In this document: one piece after another, positions 13,002 through 25,582 of the stretch
Numbering within the stretch: the first letter of the stretch is position 1
How the letters are laid out: the number at the start of each line of letters is the position of its first letter
Assembly (NCBI GenBank): GCA_958299035.1
Contig: CATQJL010000305.1
Location: 75,980,792-76,044,791 of the forward strand
From: Cylicocyclus nassatus
Taxonomy: Eukaryota; Nematoda; Chromadorea; Rhabditida; Strongylidae
DNA: 64,000 nt
Direction: 5' to 3'
Program-made: the position numbers and the translations under genes
Notes under the pieces: generated by a model
The model's database searches: none
What the model was told of the DNA's origin: nothing
The model's input: the letters and a program-made list of their open reading frames with translations, nothing else

Positions 13002-14634
13002 CTAGCGTGCAATGTGATGATTTGGAGGCGGTGATTCTGAGCTCCCAGTAATGCTCAGGAGAATTTTGACGATCTGAAATACCGTGAAATCAATGCTTTG
13101 CCATGTAGTAGGAGTTATAGTCCAATCCATTGGGCCTTTTCGGCGGTATCGCGTTGTTTGAACGATGCAGATGGTGACTGGTACACACGAGGATCGGTCA
13201 CCTTGTTCATGTCCGCTAATTTCAGTCCAAAACATCCACTCTTCACCGCTATCATTCTCTTGTTGAGGTGGGAACCTGCCGTTGTGGCGCCTCCCTTGGA
13301 GAAGGTCAAGCTCTCCTTTGTTGTCGTATTGACAATCGAAATTTTCCATCGGTTACATTTCTATGGAAAACACTTCCTTTTTCATAGGCAGAAAACAGCA
13401 CGCACCAAGCTGGCTTTATTGCCTTGAAAATATTTCATTTATAAGCTGGAAAGTCGAAGTAAATTGAGTGTATATGCTACTTCCTACAAGTCAATAATCA
13501 TTGAAACGAAGACGGATATAGGAATATTACAGAGTTACAATATTGATGCTCTTCTGCTGAAAGTCTGTTGTTTGCTGGCGATTTCACTTCTTTTCAGTCC
13601 CGATATATTCGACCTAAGTGAAAGCACTCACGTGTATGCTGTCCCATCTCTCTCAGAATCATTCTATCTCAATAACTCTCTCATTCCTTTTTTTTTGTTG
13701 GAAATACTGGTGAAATGTGCATGCAAGTGATCGAAGTGCTCACAAGCCGGCTGTGGTTTTACTTGTGATTGAATAAACAATTCAAAATCAAAAAACCCAA
13801 GAGATCACCCCAAAAAGTGCTATGCTTGCATAATCAGAGCTACACCAAAATGTGAAAGTCTAATTTCTTCTCCTTTTTTATTCCAAAGCACCAAATCGCC
13901 TTTTGTACTAATCATTGCAGTTGGAATGCAATCTTACCATGCTGACCGTTTCTCGCACCTTATCGTCTTCCGGATTAAATGGCTAAATAAATGAAGCGTT
14001 TAAAGATATCTGACTAAAAAGTAGTATCGTATGACTTATGGCTAGAAAGCGAAACTATCTCTATTCACAGGTAAGAACAACTCAAATTGATTGTATTAAT
14101 AACTTCATAGAATACTGATAAATATAATATTGGCACCTCACAAACTCACCTCCACCCAACTGAAGTCTTTTGGTGGTCCTTCCTTATGTCTGTCATTCCC
14201 CTAAAATTGAAGTCACCTTGAAAGCAAAGTCAAGATTGCATAGAGATTCCAGTTACCGCCGAGTTGTCGCTGCCTCCACTATCAAGAGCATCTTCAAGGT
14301 TGAAGTCGTCATCCGCACCCTGTAATCTTTCGCTTGAAAAGAGATAAAGGAATTACAGCAAACTGCGATGTTGAACAGGTCACAATGGCGACCTGATCAA
14401 TTCTTCACGGCAAAAAACGACCCTGATCCTAGCGGATCTTCAACTTTCTTTTCAAATGTCTCTAATATTGAATAATAGAGTTTGACTTTTTGATTTTAGC
14501 AACGCTTTCCTCTTTCCAAATTTCCTGCCGCAACAGTTGTTTTTTATTTCTGATATGCCGCTTTTAAAATCATACTCTAGCTAAGACAATACTCATGACA
14601 GCCTTCAAACTCACCGCTTTCACATCCATAGCCA
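13002..14634 (-). CDS. Candidate multi-exon gene, acidic low-complexity protein with short hydrophobic stretch
   Basis: Five short minus-strand segments join in phase 0 with good splice sites: about 14615-14634 (MDVKA before GTGAGT), 14258-14319 (GADDDFNLEDALDSGG...), 14150-14200 (GNDRHKEGPPKDFSWVE), 13938-13982 (PFNPEDDKVRETVSM) and 13002-13073 (IVKILLSITG... to a TAG). The product would be acidic and hydrophilic with a short apolar stretch at the last junction. The DFNLEDALD motif recalls the acidic repeats of CD99-like membrane proteins, but this is a weak resemblance from a low-complexity motif. No signal-peptide exon was found; it could lie beyond the LINE that starts at 14915. A 115-codon frame overlapping the last exon (13002-13349) may be an alternative. 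Function unknown. Confidence 0.4.
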
Positions 14635-14914
14635 CTAGAAACGTAAAATATTGGCTTTTGCACTGCGACGGAGGCTATGTACTTAGACGTCTGACGTTGA
14701 ACACTTTGCGAAACCTCCATGTGTAAATAGCTTTTTGAACTGCTTCGCTGTCAAACTGCCACGCGTATAAGCTGCAATGTCACCACCTCTGCCTTAATCT
14801 GGTTTTCTTACCTAAGAACTTTGAACAGCAAGGCGGTACTGCTTCATCAGAAAAGTTTTACTGCTGATGAAAGTGAGTATGGTCTCCTTGAAATCTCATC
14901 ACTCTTACTAACTA

Positions 14915-16753
14915 TTAACCGCGTGCATCACATGTTGACCACGCGTGTTGCACAAGGAGGTACAGTTGATGTCTGCATTTGTCCCAGTCGATGGCGATTG
15001 GGCGAGGTTTTAAGCAACGCGCCAAGAGCGCGTGGACGCTCTGAAGGACTTCATTCCAAAACTTCGTGAACATATCCGACCATCGCTTCAGCGGTCTTCT
15101 TGATTTGCATCTAACGTACACTGGTATCCAATCTGTTACAGCTAGTCCACCGGTGATGTTTAAGCGCATTATGTAACCTACCCACCTCATCTTGATCTGT
15201 TTGGCACACGCGGCAGCTCCCCTCATCCTTGATCGTTGACTTAGGGTGAAACGAGTAATTCCTTCATCACTCTCTCAACAGCACCTTCGATCGCGCTAAC
15301 CGCCGGCTCATCCGCTTATGTCTGAGCAGAAAAAATCGTCGAGGTGAATAGGTGAGCGAGGAGTCGTATTTGGTCTCCTTCACTACGTCTTCAGTTGTCT
15401 TGTATGCTCTCTAGTTCCCACTGTTATAGAAGAGCTAGATAGCTCATCATATCGAGTTCCATGTGCTATGAGCAGGCAACGTACAGTCTAGTAGATTTCT
15501 GCTTGATATAGCGCCTATGCAGACGCGACAAGGCTTGTCTGCCATTGTAAGTTTGCAAGAGGGTGTTTTCTAGCGTTTTCTTGTCCTTTGTTTTTTAGGT
15601 AATTCGTTGCTGTTTAAGGAGAAAAAGGTAAGCTAAGGAGTAGTTTCTGTTTCCTGCGTATCATCGACTCCACGATTCGTGTAGAGGCGGGGTTTTGCCA
15701 ACTCAATGCGTGGCGATTTTTCATATCGAGAAAGTACGAAAAACAGGGTTATGAAGTGAAAGTTCAACAAGTTCATCCTTAATATCAGGGAAAGTTCGCA
15801 ACATGGTTACATCATCGCTTATTATCAGTTATCTACGTGGAAGCGACGTCGCGTCGGTTTCATGTGTTTTTCACGCCTCTTTCTTCTTTAGAAACTTTTT
15901 TTTGAGCGCTAGTAGGCTCTGGAGCAACTTCGGCTTTCACCTAGAAAGAAATAGCAATTGATCGAGCAGTTTGCTTATTGAAGACGATAAGCCAAACGTA
16001 AACGCTATCAGCGTTCAAAAAATGCTTTTAAATGAGGACGAGGTACGAAGTGAGAGAAAATGCATATAAAGATGCGGAGAGGCATAAAGTGACAGAAAAT
16101 AAACATGAAACTGACGTGTCTAGCCTCCACCTAGATACATGAGAATGAACGATGATTTGACTACAGAAAGCAGTAACTACTCTTTAAATTATCCCTTTTC
16201 CTTTATCAGCAACGACTTACCTTATGAGCAGAGAATAAGCAAGGAAAACAAGGAAGTACTTACAGAACTGCGCAGTGGCAATTGTTGCAGCACAAGCGTT
16301 GTCGCGTCTGCAGGTCACTAAATGAGCAGGAAATCTTCTCGACTGTACGCTCCGCAAAGCATAAAGAGCCATGGACTTCCTCTTTGTCAAGTTCAGCCGT
16401 AAGCCAATCTTTTCACACACGTCTTAAACTATCCCAGCATTCGTTACACTTGCGTGATGCTTGGCGCTATCAATACGATGTCATCAGCTAAGGTAAGTGA
16501 CGTACTTGCTGGCCGTCGATTCTCACACTCCCATTTCTTTCCATTCTACCGTATCATGACGTTCTCGGGAGTGGCGCTGAATAGCTTCGGTGCTATGGCA
16601 TCGCCTTGTCGTACATCTTTCTTCACGTCGATGATGATGCATTGAAAGTTGGACATGGAACATGATGATGGTACACTTATAGAAAGCCCCTAGCCCGCTC
16701 AAGCACTTGATGGCTATATGTAACCAGCGCGCATTGAGTGGTTGAAAGAGCAC
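14915..16753 (-). mobile_element. RTE-type LINE fragment (decayed)
   Basis: On the minus strand, in N- to C-terminal order, the translation shows VRQGDAIAPKLF with upstream IDVKK (about 16550-16640), CEKIGLRLNLTK (about 16380-16420), and the C-terminal RMRGAAACAKQIKMRWVGYI, VTDWIPVY and RPLKRWSDMFTKF (14915-15230). This series is typical of nematode RTE-clade reverse transcriptases and their C-terminal tail. Frameshifts (one near 15250) and stops separate the pieces, so the copy is inactive. The 5' endonuclease part is absent, as expected for 5'-truncated LINE copies. It lies between a candidate gene and the transporter gene. Confidence 0.75.
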
Positions 16754-17133
16754 TTGACCGCTAGTGTACTGAAACTAACTGACGGTTCTTACAAGCGTAT
16801 TTATAAGATCCTCCAATGCAAACATATCTTCTAGAATTTGGACTATGGGAACTTCCCGGGTAAGATACATATAATCAATCGTTTTTCCACTAGCTTATCT
16901 ATCATGATAATGAGATGGTACAATTTTTCTGCATATTGCATTTTTTATAACTCATTACAAAATCAACTTTCAATAAACAACAAGATGAAGAAACGTTTAT
17001 TTTTGATTTTGGAAAACAAATATAATCTATCAGGACATAGTCTTTACCTCGAGCGAGATTCGATATCTTGCTAACATACATCATCTTTTTCTAAGTTCAA
17101 TTTATAGCAGGTAGTCGATCAGACCAACTTTCA
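16754..17133. other. Intergenic 3' flank of the transporter gene
   Basis: AT-rich; several A/T runs could supply the 3' UTR of the minus-strand gene ending at 17134. No other feature seen. Confidence 0.5.
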
Positions 17134-20100
17134 TCATATTCTAATCAAAGCGCCTTGTTTAGGAGGCAGTGTCATTTTTTCTGTTGATAGATCCAACTTC
17201 TGACGTGCATGGTACTGTTCCACACCGGGAGTGACAGCAGCTACCTGAAATCTTGAGCTTTTTGTGAATTTAAAAAAGGGCAGGGATGTCTTACTTCTGC
17301 ATTGGCTAAATTCTTGTTAGTGGGAATAACCTCGGTGCTTGTGAAGCGATTGAAGTCTAGCGCCGATTCGTTCGAGCCAAAGTTTAGGGCTACGATATAG
17401 GCCTCAAATTTCCAGATATGAATTTTTAACCGAAAATTGAATTCGATGAGTGGCTTACATTTCCAGATGCGGTTCCATTGCCAGATTTTACATAGCGCGA
17501 GTAGACGATTGTATCATCAACTACTTCATCTTTTACCGTACCACCAAGAATCAGCGCATCATCACGCTGTCGCATTTTTGCAAGCTTCTGGTACAATTTC
17601 AAAGCTGAATTTTCTTGAGCGTATTGCGTCTGAAAAAAAAGCACAGTTATTCCAATACTTACCAAAGAAAAATTTTACCCACCTCGAAATTATCTTCGTC
17701 TTTTAGGTCCTCGCTCTCGGCAAAGAATAATTTTCCAATGTTAGCCTCTGTGGAAGAAAGGAAGCCATGGTGATCTTTGCCAGCTGGAGTCCATTGCATG
17801 ATTCCTCGAGGGCTTGGAGGTGTACCCACATCTTTAAGCCCCAGTTCTTGACCATAATAAAGCGACAGTGCTCCGGGTAGGGTAAGCTAAAGGTGTGGGT
17901 TAGAGTAATCTCAAACGTAAAAGGATGGTCCAAACCTGCATGAAATTCAAAAGATTAGCAGTGTCGGAGTCGAAGCGAGAAGCAAGTCGGCTGTTGTCAG
18001 CATTTGAAAATTGCCAGTATGGTATCAACGAGTCAGCCTGGATAGAATTTGGAAATTTTCTTGGATTTCCCTAACCTAGTACTTGCCTGATGTCTTGCAT
18101 CCGATGCTGATAAAGCACTATGAGCACAGGCAGCTACTCCTTCTGTGCATTTTTCCGACGAAAGTCTGGCAAACGAATCATCTACGACATAGTGTAAATC
18201 TCCAGTTTCCCTAGCTTTTGCATGAATTTCTCCAATATCACGATGCGAAGAGGAGAGTACTCTGAAAAGTGGACGAGTTACGCTAGACATAAAGCTTACT
18301 ATGGAGTGAGCGAAGCCAAACGAATAGGGTTTGGCACAGCTGGCAGTGGGTCAAGCTGGATATCGTTTTTGGGACAAAAAGGCGCAAAAACTGCGACGTC
18401 TTCTTAATCGTCGTTTTTTGTGGATTTTTTAGGATTTAGTATTTGGGTCAAAGGGGACTTTGTACGAGATTTTCAAGATCAAAGGAACTTTGTTTTGAAA
18501 TTTTCCTGGTGCCAGCACGTGCCGAGCCCGCAAACAAAGAAAAAACGGCTCACATTTTCTTCTCTTTGAGGTTGTCTTTGCTTTCGATGAACTCTTTGAT
18601 CGTAGAGGTCAAATCTTTGAGAGCAGCCAAAGCGTTGTCGTGCTAAAATATTGACTATGGACAAACAATCGAATAAAAAACAAGAATTAAAAATTTAGTT
18701 CTAGAAGGGGTGAGTGTCATACTGAAGACATTTTTGAACGGATAATAGATTTATAATGAACTCTTTCTTATCTTAAAATATGCGCATCACAAATTATCTG
18801 TCAGCACAATAAAATCATCAAGAACAATTAACATCTAAGCGCAAAAACTCGCACGAAAATTTAGATTAAAAATCTAGTTTCCTGATCCACAGCTTATATG
18901 TTTTGGATTTGTAACACCCAATTTTTTTGCTTAGAAACTGACAGCTATTTCCGTGAAAAAAAATTCCATACTCACACTAGGATTTCCATTCTCATCGAGT
19001 GCTAGCTGGCTGATGTGATCTATATGGAAACCATCCACCCCAATCTGCAAATATTTCTTGATAGCCTCTACGATCGTATCCTTTACTTTCGCATTCGACC
19101 AATTCAGCACCGGATTTGCAGCTGTAGGATAGCCCAGATATCTTAAATAATTAAATTCACTTTTCGTTTTCTCAATGACCCTAAAGTACTGAGCAGAGCG
19201 TACTTTGTGGTGTTATCAGCAGGGAACTGGTGATAATTCTCTTGATCGAAAGCAGCAGAGCCTTGCTTTGCCGTGACAAAATTGTCAGTTTCGCCATCAC
19301 GAAACCATGGATGTTGGACAGATACCGATGTTATTGGCAAATCCATGACAACATGCATATCTGAAAAAAAACCTAGCATGATATCCAAATAAAGAGCCTT
19401 AGGGTAAGCTTACCTCTATTGTGAGCGGCATCGACGAGTTCTTTGAAATCTGCTTCGCTACCGAAGCGCTTGTCCACTTGAAGATGGTCGGTCACATCGT
19501 AAGGGTTGAAATATTCATCCTAAACAAGAAAATGTGAACTACTCAGGAAAAAAGGTTTTTTGGCAAAGACAGATCGCAAATACGAAAAATCTCAAATATT
19601 CTTTTTATTGCACGACCGTTTGTGCACGGCGTAGATTAATAATTATAGATTTTCACACTGAATCTTTAAGTTCCCTTAAATCCATATTTAAGCCAACGTG
19701 GCATCACTCTTACATCTCGTAAATGTGTATCGCATTTTAATTTCCTCTTCTAGTTTATTTTACACAGAATTTTTCTTAAAGATCAAAAATTTCTATATTC
19801 TAGGTAACAAAAAAAATCTGCGATAAGTAGAGTTTTGATGAGTTAAATCTCTAAAGTTACCCATCTGAGGAGTCCGATACAGCTTAATCAAAAGGAAAGG
19901 ATTAGTGTATGTATGCAAATTACGACTTTATAAATTGATATATAATCAAAATGAAAATACCAAATAATACTTCGAGATAGGTTGCTGTTTTGTTGTAGAT
20001 TTGTTTTCATATCCCAGAGAATTGAGAATATCAATTTTGGGTGTTCTCTAGATGTTTTTCACTCAAAGCGCCTCAATGTAAAAAGTTCAAAAATCGAAGA

Positions 20101-22296
20101 GAAAGCATTCCTTCTAACGCACCCCAGATAAGGAATGATTTCCTTAGCACCACACGGATAACGGAAACCTTCTATGAAATTTGAGCTTCCAAAGTCATCA
20201 CGCTAATGTTAGTAATTTACTAATGTTGCGCAATGCTTATCTGCTATTTCCACACTTCGAATCATCTATTATATAAGCAACTGAAGCTACACAACTAGGC
20301 CCTACAACAAAGAGTTTGGTCCGCAGAGAGCACACTTCAATTGTGGAATCTGAGCAAGCTCTGGCTAGTGGCGTCGAATGTAAATAAAGGACAAATGCGG
20401 TGACGATAGCCTCCACATAGACTCGCTGTTCATACATTACGAGCTCACCTTTTGGATCTCAATTACCGGTGTGGGGTAAACAGTGGTCACACCGATCTTC
20501 TTCAGTAAATCGAGCTTCTCGGTGATTCCTTTGAAATCGCCAACGCCATCGTTGTCTGTGTCATGGAAAGTTGGGGTGAGGACCTGAAAAATTACAATCT
20601 CTTATGGCTCGATATAGTAGAGTAGGTGATCGGGCAAGAATTCTCTACAAAGATTTTTTGCCTATTTTTTGTTCAAAAAATTCAAAAACCGTGGAAATAT
20701 TCCACTTCCTCGATTACAAGCATGTGTGCATTACGATGTCGAACTGGGAGACATGTGGTGGTTGACAGCTGCGTCAGTTGGTCCCTTAGGACCCCGGGTT
20801 GTAAATTAAGTGAGCTGATTTCATGGCATTTGACTTCACAAAAAATTGGTCTAGAAAATTGATGTCAAATTTTTTGACTCTGCGTCAAAAATTGCAAATT
20901 TGCAGAGCCAGAGTGGTTATATTCAAACTAATGACAACAATTCATAAAGAATGAAAGTTCATAAAAAATTAGTCAGCATTGGCAAAAACAAAACCCCAGA
21001 TTATGGCCTTTTTATATCAAGCTGTAAACATTATGTATTTTCAAAGCAGTCTTTTTTCGATTAAAGTTTACAATTAGCTTGGTATCAAGGAGAATTTACA
21101 GAGGAACTTTTTTTTCAACCCGATTTCCAAAGTTTTTGAGTACCCGAGAAAATTTATTCTATTTTGATAAATCAGATTCATTTTTAGTTTATGGACAAAT
21201 GGAATGATTGGGACGTACGATCCTATCAAAATAAACAAGAAAATATAAAAATCTTGACATGCAAATTCATTTTTGAAAAATGTTTGTCGAAATTCCAATA
21301 AGACTATTTATTTCCCACACAATATTTGACTTCCCATGTAAAATACTATAAAAATTGAAACAAAGTTGGAAAAAAACTAGGTCCATCGTGACCAGTTACA
21401 GTCTGGCCGTCTTATCTTAAGAACTCCCGAATTCTGTTTCCGATACCTTTTATCTACAGTTCCATCGCATAAAAGCAGTCTAGAACATCATTTTTATGAT
21501 AAGCATCCAGAAAATCACGTTTTGATGTATCTGCACCACATGTTTGAAATTTTGAGGGCAAGTATAAATTTTTCTGGCTGAATCTTGAATATAACCTCAC
21601 AACTCGTCCTCTAAGTAGCAGTATTGTTGAATGGAGAACTTGGCGTTCCCACGCGGGAACGTCCTTGAGGATAGATTGCCGGCTGTCTGCGATCAAAAAG
21701 GAGATATACTAGGTCCGGGCAATTGAGGTCACAGCGCTCATGGCGGACCGCTTCTTTTGTACTTTTAGGGGGGGGGTGAATCGCTAGGCTAGAGCTGATA
21801 ATGAGCAAGTGAGTAAGAGGGGGGAGGGGAATTTGTTTGATGATCAGATACGACGTGCCAATTACGCAATTGTCGGCTCACCTGATATGAGACCTTCGTT
21901 TGCCACCACTCGGGTTTTTGTTTCACGGCACATTTCGGCGACAAAACAACGATAAGAATGGCTCCGGCGAACATCGCAATCCATGCTACCCAGAAAAGCA
22001 CGAACAGAATGGTCCTGAACAGAAAAGTGGAATTTTCAGATATAAAAATCATGTTGAAAAAACAAACCTAAGCGGTCTCCAGAATGGATCATTTCGATAT
22101 TTTTCCAGTTGCTCTTTTGTTAAGCCAATTGTTTTCGGCTCAAGTTCAAATACAACTTTTTCAGCATTCTAAAAAAATACACTTTAAAATACCTAAGCCC
22201 TTCAAATTTACCGTAAAAACCCCTAACCTTCTCAAAAACAGCTTGGTTAGTCGGTGACTTGCCTTCCTCTACCATAAGCGCCTGTTTGGAGGCCAT
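17134..22296 (-). CDS. atgp-1: Amino-acid transporter heavy-chain glycoprotein (SLC3A2/4F2hc-like, ATGP)
   Basis: Fourteen exons join without a phase break to about 608 aa: 22296-22228, 22168-22068, 22014-21882, 20583-20449, 19519-19414, 19360-19204, 19141-18976, 18642-18554, 18261-18087, 18037-17936, 17886-17683, 17629-17459, 17402-17295, 17244-17134. The cytosolic N-terminus carries GLTKEQLEKYRNDPFW, typical of 4F2hc; one membrane segment spans about residues 58-81, and Cys85 just outside it is where the family forms its disulfide with a light-chain transporter. The rest is an alpha-amylase-like ectodomain (FHDTDNDGVGDFKGI, YFNPYDVTDH, IGVDGFHIDHI, LTLPGALSLYYGQELG). The heavy chain brings the multipass light chain to the plasma membrane and is not itself the transporter. 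Start: ATG at 22296, 13 bases after a CTCTCAG acceptor that could accept a spliced leader. Exon 9 ends in a GC-AG intron. C. elegans has two paralogues; which one this matches is not settled. Confidence 0.93.
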
Positions 22297-22859
22297 TTGA
22301 TGGATGGACTAGTGGCCCTGAGAGGGGACTTGAACCTACAGTTGTTTACTCATACACTATGCTCGGATGAGTAGGATTCGTCAAAATATTGGGGCGAAGA
22401 CGGGTAGAAAATAATTACAGCATAAAGTCAATAGAATAATCATGAACATAATCAAAAAATTGGTTTAGAATCCCAAAATGTAGAGAATAATCTATTTTAT
22501 TTGGTTTGGAATGACTTAGAACAAGAAGAAAATCCCTAAAGACAACATAGAGTAAGTTATTGCGTTTAAAAAACTTAAAGACACAAAAAAAAGATTTTTC
22601 ATAGCCATAAAAATGTTTTCAAAAGAGTTCGTAAGGGCCCCAAAAATTCGGGAAATGAACTCTTTTTTGGTTTGATATGGCTTAAAAATATTGACGAAAT
22701 TTTGAAAGACAAGATAGAGTAAGTTATGGCAGTTAGAAATCACAAGCAAAAAGATAAAGAATTTTTCAACCAAAAATTTTTAGAAGGAAGTTTACCCAAG
22801 ATATCAACAAATCACTCTCACAGAATGCTACAGTATCCTCCAGGGATACGGTAAAAATT

Positions 22860-23240
22860 TCAAGAAGAATTTACAGAGCAAGAAAGTTCATCCAACCACT
22901 TCGGAACACGAATGTGCGAACAAATAAACGACATTTCATCGTCGTCGTGGAATGACGGCAATGCGCTGTTTGCAAAAGGGGGACGGAGTTGTGTTGCAGG
23001 GGGTGGGAGGGGGGACTGGCGATCGATGTGGGTCCGCCTACGGGAGAGATAAGAGATAAAGAAGAGAGAGAACGGAGAGAGGAGTTTCACGGAAGGAATC
23101 GGAAGGGGTTTAAGATGCTCATCGGAAAGAGCAAAGTTCAATAAGCTGAGCGGTCGCGATGGCAACGAAGTGAAACTGCGCAGCGAATGAGAAGAGGGGG
23201 GGGGACGGGGGGGGACGGGGGGGGGGGGGGGGGGGGGGGC
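22860..23240 (-). promoter_or_regulatory. Probable promoter / 5' region of the transporter gene
   Basis: On the minus strand this stretch, 0.6-0.9 kb upstream of the ATG, is pyrimidine-rich (repeated CTCTC around 23040-23080) and ends upstream in long G runs on the plus strand (23195-23239). Its base composition differs sharply from the AT-rich flanks. A 101-codon minus frame (23165-22860) is present, but its Pro/Ser/Leu-rich product looks like translated CT-rich DNA. Promoter role is inferred from position and composition only. Confidence 0.35.
23195..23239 (+). repeat. Poly-G tract interrupted by GAC
   Basis: Runs of eight or more G separated by AC, then more than 20 consecutive G. Able in principle to form G-quadruplexes. 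Exact length is prone to assembly error. Confidence 0.85.
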
Positions 23241-24915
23241 GAACTCAATGAAGTGTAGAAAGTGCTAAATTTGCTGTATATTAACAGGCTTGGATTCAGT
23301 TTAAAGAAGATCACAACAAAAATTTTCTGAAAATGTAGTCATCACGATTTTCAAACTATTTTTCCTTTCACCAAAACTCGTTATTGGATAACAAAACTTC
23401 ATTTTTCTCGAATTTTTGAGCTTATTTTATGTTTTACAGATTTTTCTTCTTCTATTCTCTGCCAAAATTTCACTAAATCCCAGATTTACCTTTCGGATTT
23501 TTGAGTGTATATTTAGGTTGCTAGAACTTTTATTCCCGTTTTCTGCCTAACTTTGTCTGAAAAACCACCAGTTTTTGAGCCGGACTCGTATTCCTACCTT
23601 TCCACTAAGTTTTCTTTTACCCTTTATTCTAAAACCACAGCTTTACTTTTCACCTCAAATTTTGAGCGTATTTTGTGTTTTCTTCTTTTTCTTCTTTGCC
23701 AGAATTCCACAAAAATCCAAATTTACTTTTTCAACTCGAATTTTTGTGTGTATTTCCACATTTCCGCACATTCTCCTATGCTGAAGAATTTTGTACTATC
23801 ACTGTCGGACAATATTCCTCTTTGAAATGCACATATATACACCTAAAAGGTCAATAATCTTTGTAAATACCGGACTACAAATACGAAAAGTACAAATGAT
23901 CTTATTGTACTTTGGGAACAGGCAAAGTGGCATGGCCTATGGTGGTTGTACATTTTGAATTTTTTTCGAATATCTACAAGTACGTTAGAAAAATTTCAGC
24001 AACATTTCGACAGAAAAAAGTTTTTTTATAGGGTTATGTTAACTATCTTGCAAACATCCGCTATAAAAAATTTTTTTTCGACGGTTGTTTGTATTCAAAT
24101 TATGTTTCATTCAACAGCATAGACGGAAAATTAGCGCAGTTCTCCTTATCTAAGAAGACAGAATTTTTTACTGAAGAAAACGCTCAGGAATGTGAGTGAC
24201 ATTTTTTGTGTAAATATGCGATCAGCGAGCGATGATGACAGCTGCATGTGATGATTGCATCAGAATAACGCAACTCACAAAATGTGAATGTGTCATACAA
24301 CATTGTTGGAAAAGACGGAAGGGTGTGATGAATAACTTGAATATCAATTTTCTCAAGAAAAATCAGAGGAAAAAACTGTCTCATAAAATCTGCAGAGCAT
24401 CAAATTAAAGTATTCAGTCTTGAGTTTTTATGAAATAGAAGTTCGACTTTGAACTCTTCTACGTGACACCAGGCCTATGAAAATGTAGATGTTATCAGCA
24501 CAGAATTTTTGATTGGTTGTGTAGATAATTCAACAAGTATTCAGTGCACAGTGATAAGTGCAAAATATTCTTTTTTAAGGGTTTGTAAAGGTAGAAAGGA
24601 GTGAAAGATAGTATCGAAAAACAAAAAAAAGTAAATTTTTCAACACAGATTTATGTGACTTTGTAAAAAATGTCTCCAATGCAAACAAAATATACCCAGC
24701 TCTGAAAATGTCCATTAAGGGGCTCTACATAAGTACAGAGTGTTCATTGTTGCAGCTGCCGACTTTTAAAGCAAAATCCGCTCGATTAGCTTGCTGCTTT
24801 AGAAAAATTTGTTCCTAACTTAGCCTTTGAGTAAAGTAAATAGAGCAGTAGTATGAGGAGTAAATAGCAGATTTCCAGATTTTAAATGGAAATTATTTAT
24901 AATTGGTTCAATATA
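23241..24915. other. Intergenic, AT-rich, no gene seen
   Basis: T-rich sequence with loosely repeated blocks (TTTTTGAGC...CCAAATTTAC) at about 23400-23760 that look like a diverged tandem repeat; short open frames there are by-products of T-richness. Confidence 0.4.
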
Positions 24916-25580
24916 CAGGGTGTCCCAAAAGTAAGTACACACTTTTCAATTGTCAATATCTCTCTTCCCATCGTGTCTTTTTCTTCCATTTGATTACCAT
25001 TCTGTAGAGGAGGTTTCAACATAGAATTGAAGTATCGAGCGAATCACCGACCATTCTTCATTACTGTAGGATTACGGTACGAACTTCGACAAGGATTTTA
25101 ACCCATTGGAGGCCATATTCCCTCGGAACAAAACCAAACAAGCCAAAAAATTCTTATACTACGGCAGTGGGAGCCGCTGATTTCGAATTTGAAATTCTCA
25201 TTTTACTGTGATGCTTCTTTTCTGAGTTATCCCCGGTAAATCGTAATAACTCAATTCCCAACATTTGTCAGAAATGTAATTAAACCGTCAAAAAAGCTGA
25301 GAATACTCGTAAAAAGTTGTGTGGTGAAATCAGCGTGCGCGAAACTAGTAGACAATTTTTCAGATTTTTTGCAGAAAATTTTGTCAGATGGCATATTTCA
25401 CAATGGTTCCACATGCTGGAAATTCTTACCGTAATCCAACAGTAACGAAGAGCGATCGGTGTTTCGATCGATACTGTTAATCTAAGTTAAAGCCCCCTCT
25501 ACTTGAATGGCAAAAAAAGACCAATTGGGAAGAGAGATGTTGACGATTGAAAAGTGTGTACTTACTTTTGGGACACCCTG
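24916..25580. mobile_element. Mariner-type fold-back MITE, TSD TA
   Basis: Ends CAGGGTGTCCCAAAAGTAAG and its exact reverse complement are flanked by TA (24914-24915, 25581-25582). Inverted homology extends inward through ACACTTTTCAATYGTCAA and beyond. The CAGGGTGTCCC terminus is widespread among animal mariner MITEs. 665 bp, non-coding, non-autonomous. Confidence 0.88.
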
Positions 25581-25582
25581 TA

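Noticed and set aside
13115..13309. 64-codon minus frame with SFKQRDTAEKAQW, resembling the end of a PH domain
   Set aside because: The resemblance covers only the last helix; no donor site follows it and the first strands of a PH fold were not found.
22316..22350. tRNA-like B box (GGTTCAAGTCC on the minus strand) near the transporter start
   Set aside because: No A box, no complementary acceptor stem and no T-stem pairing; the CTCTCAG within it is better explained as a trans-splice acceptor.
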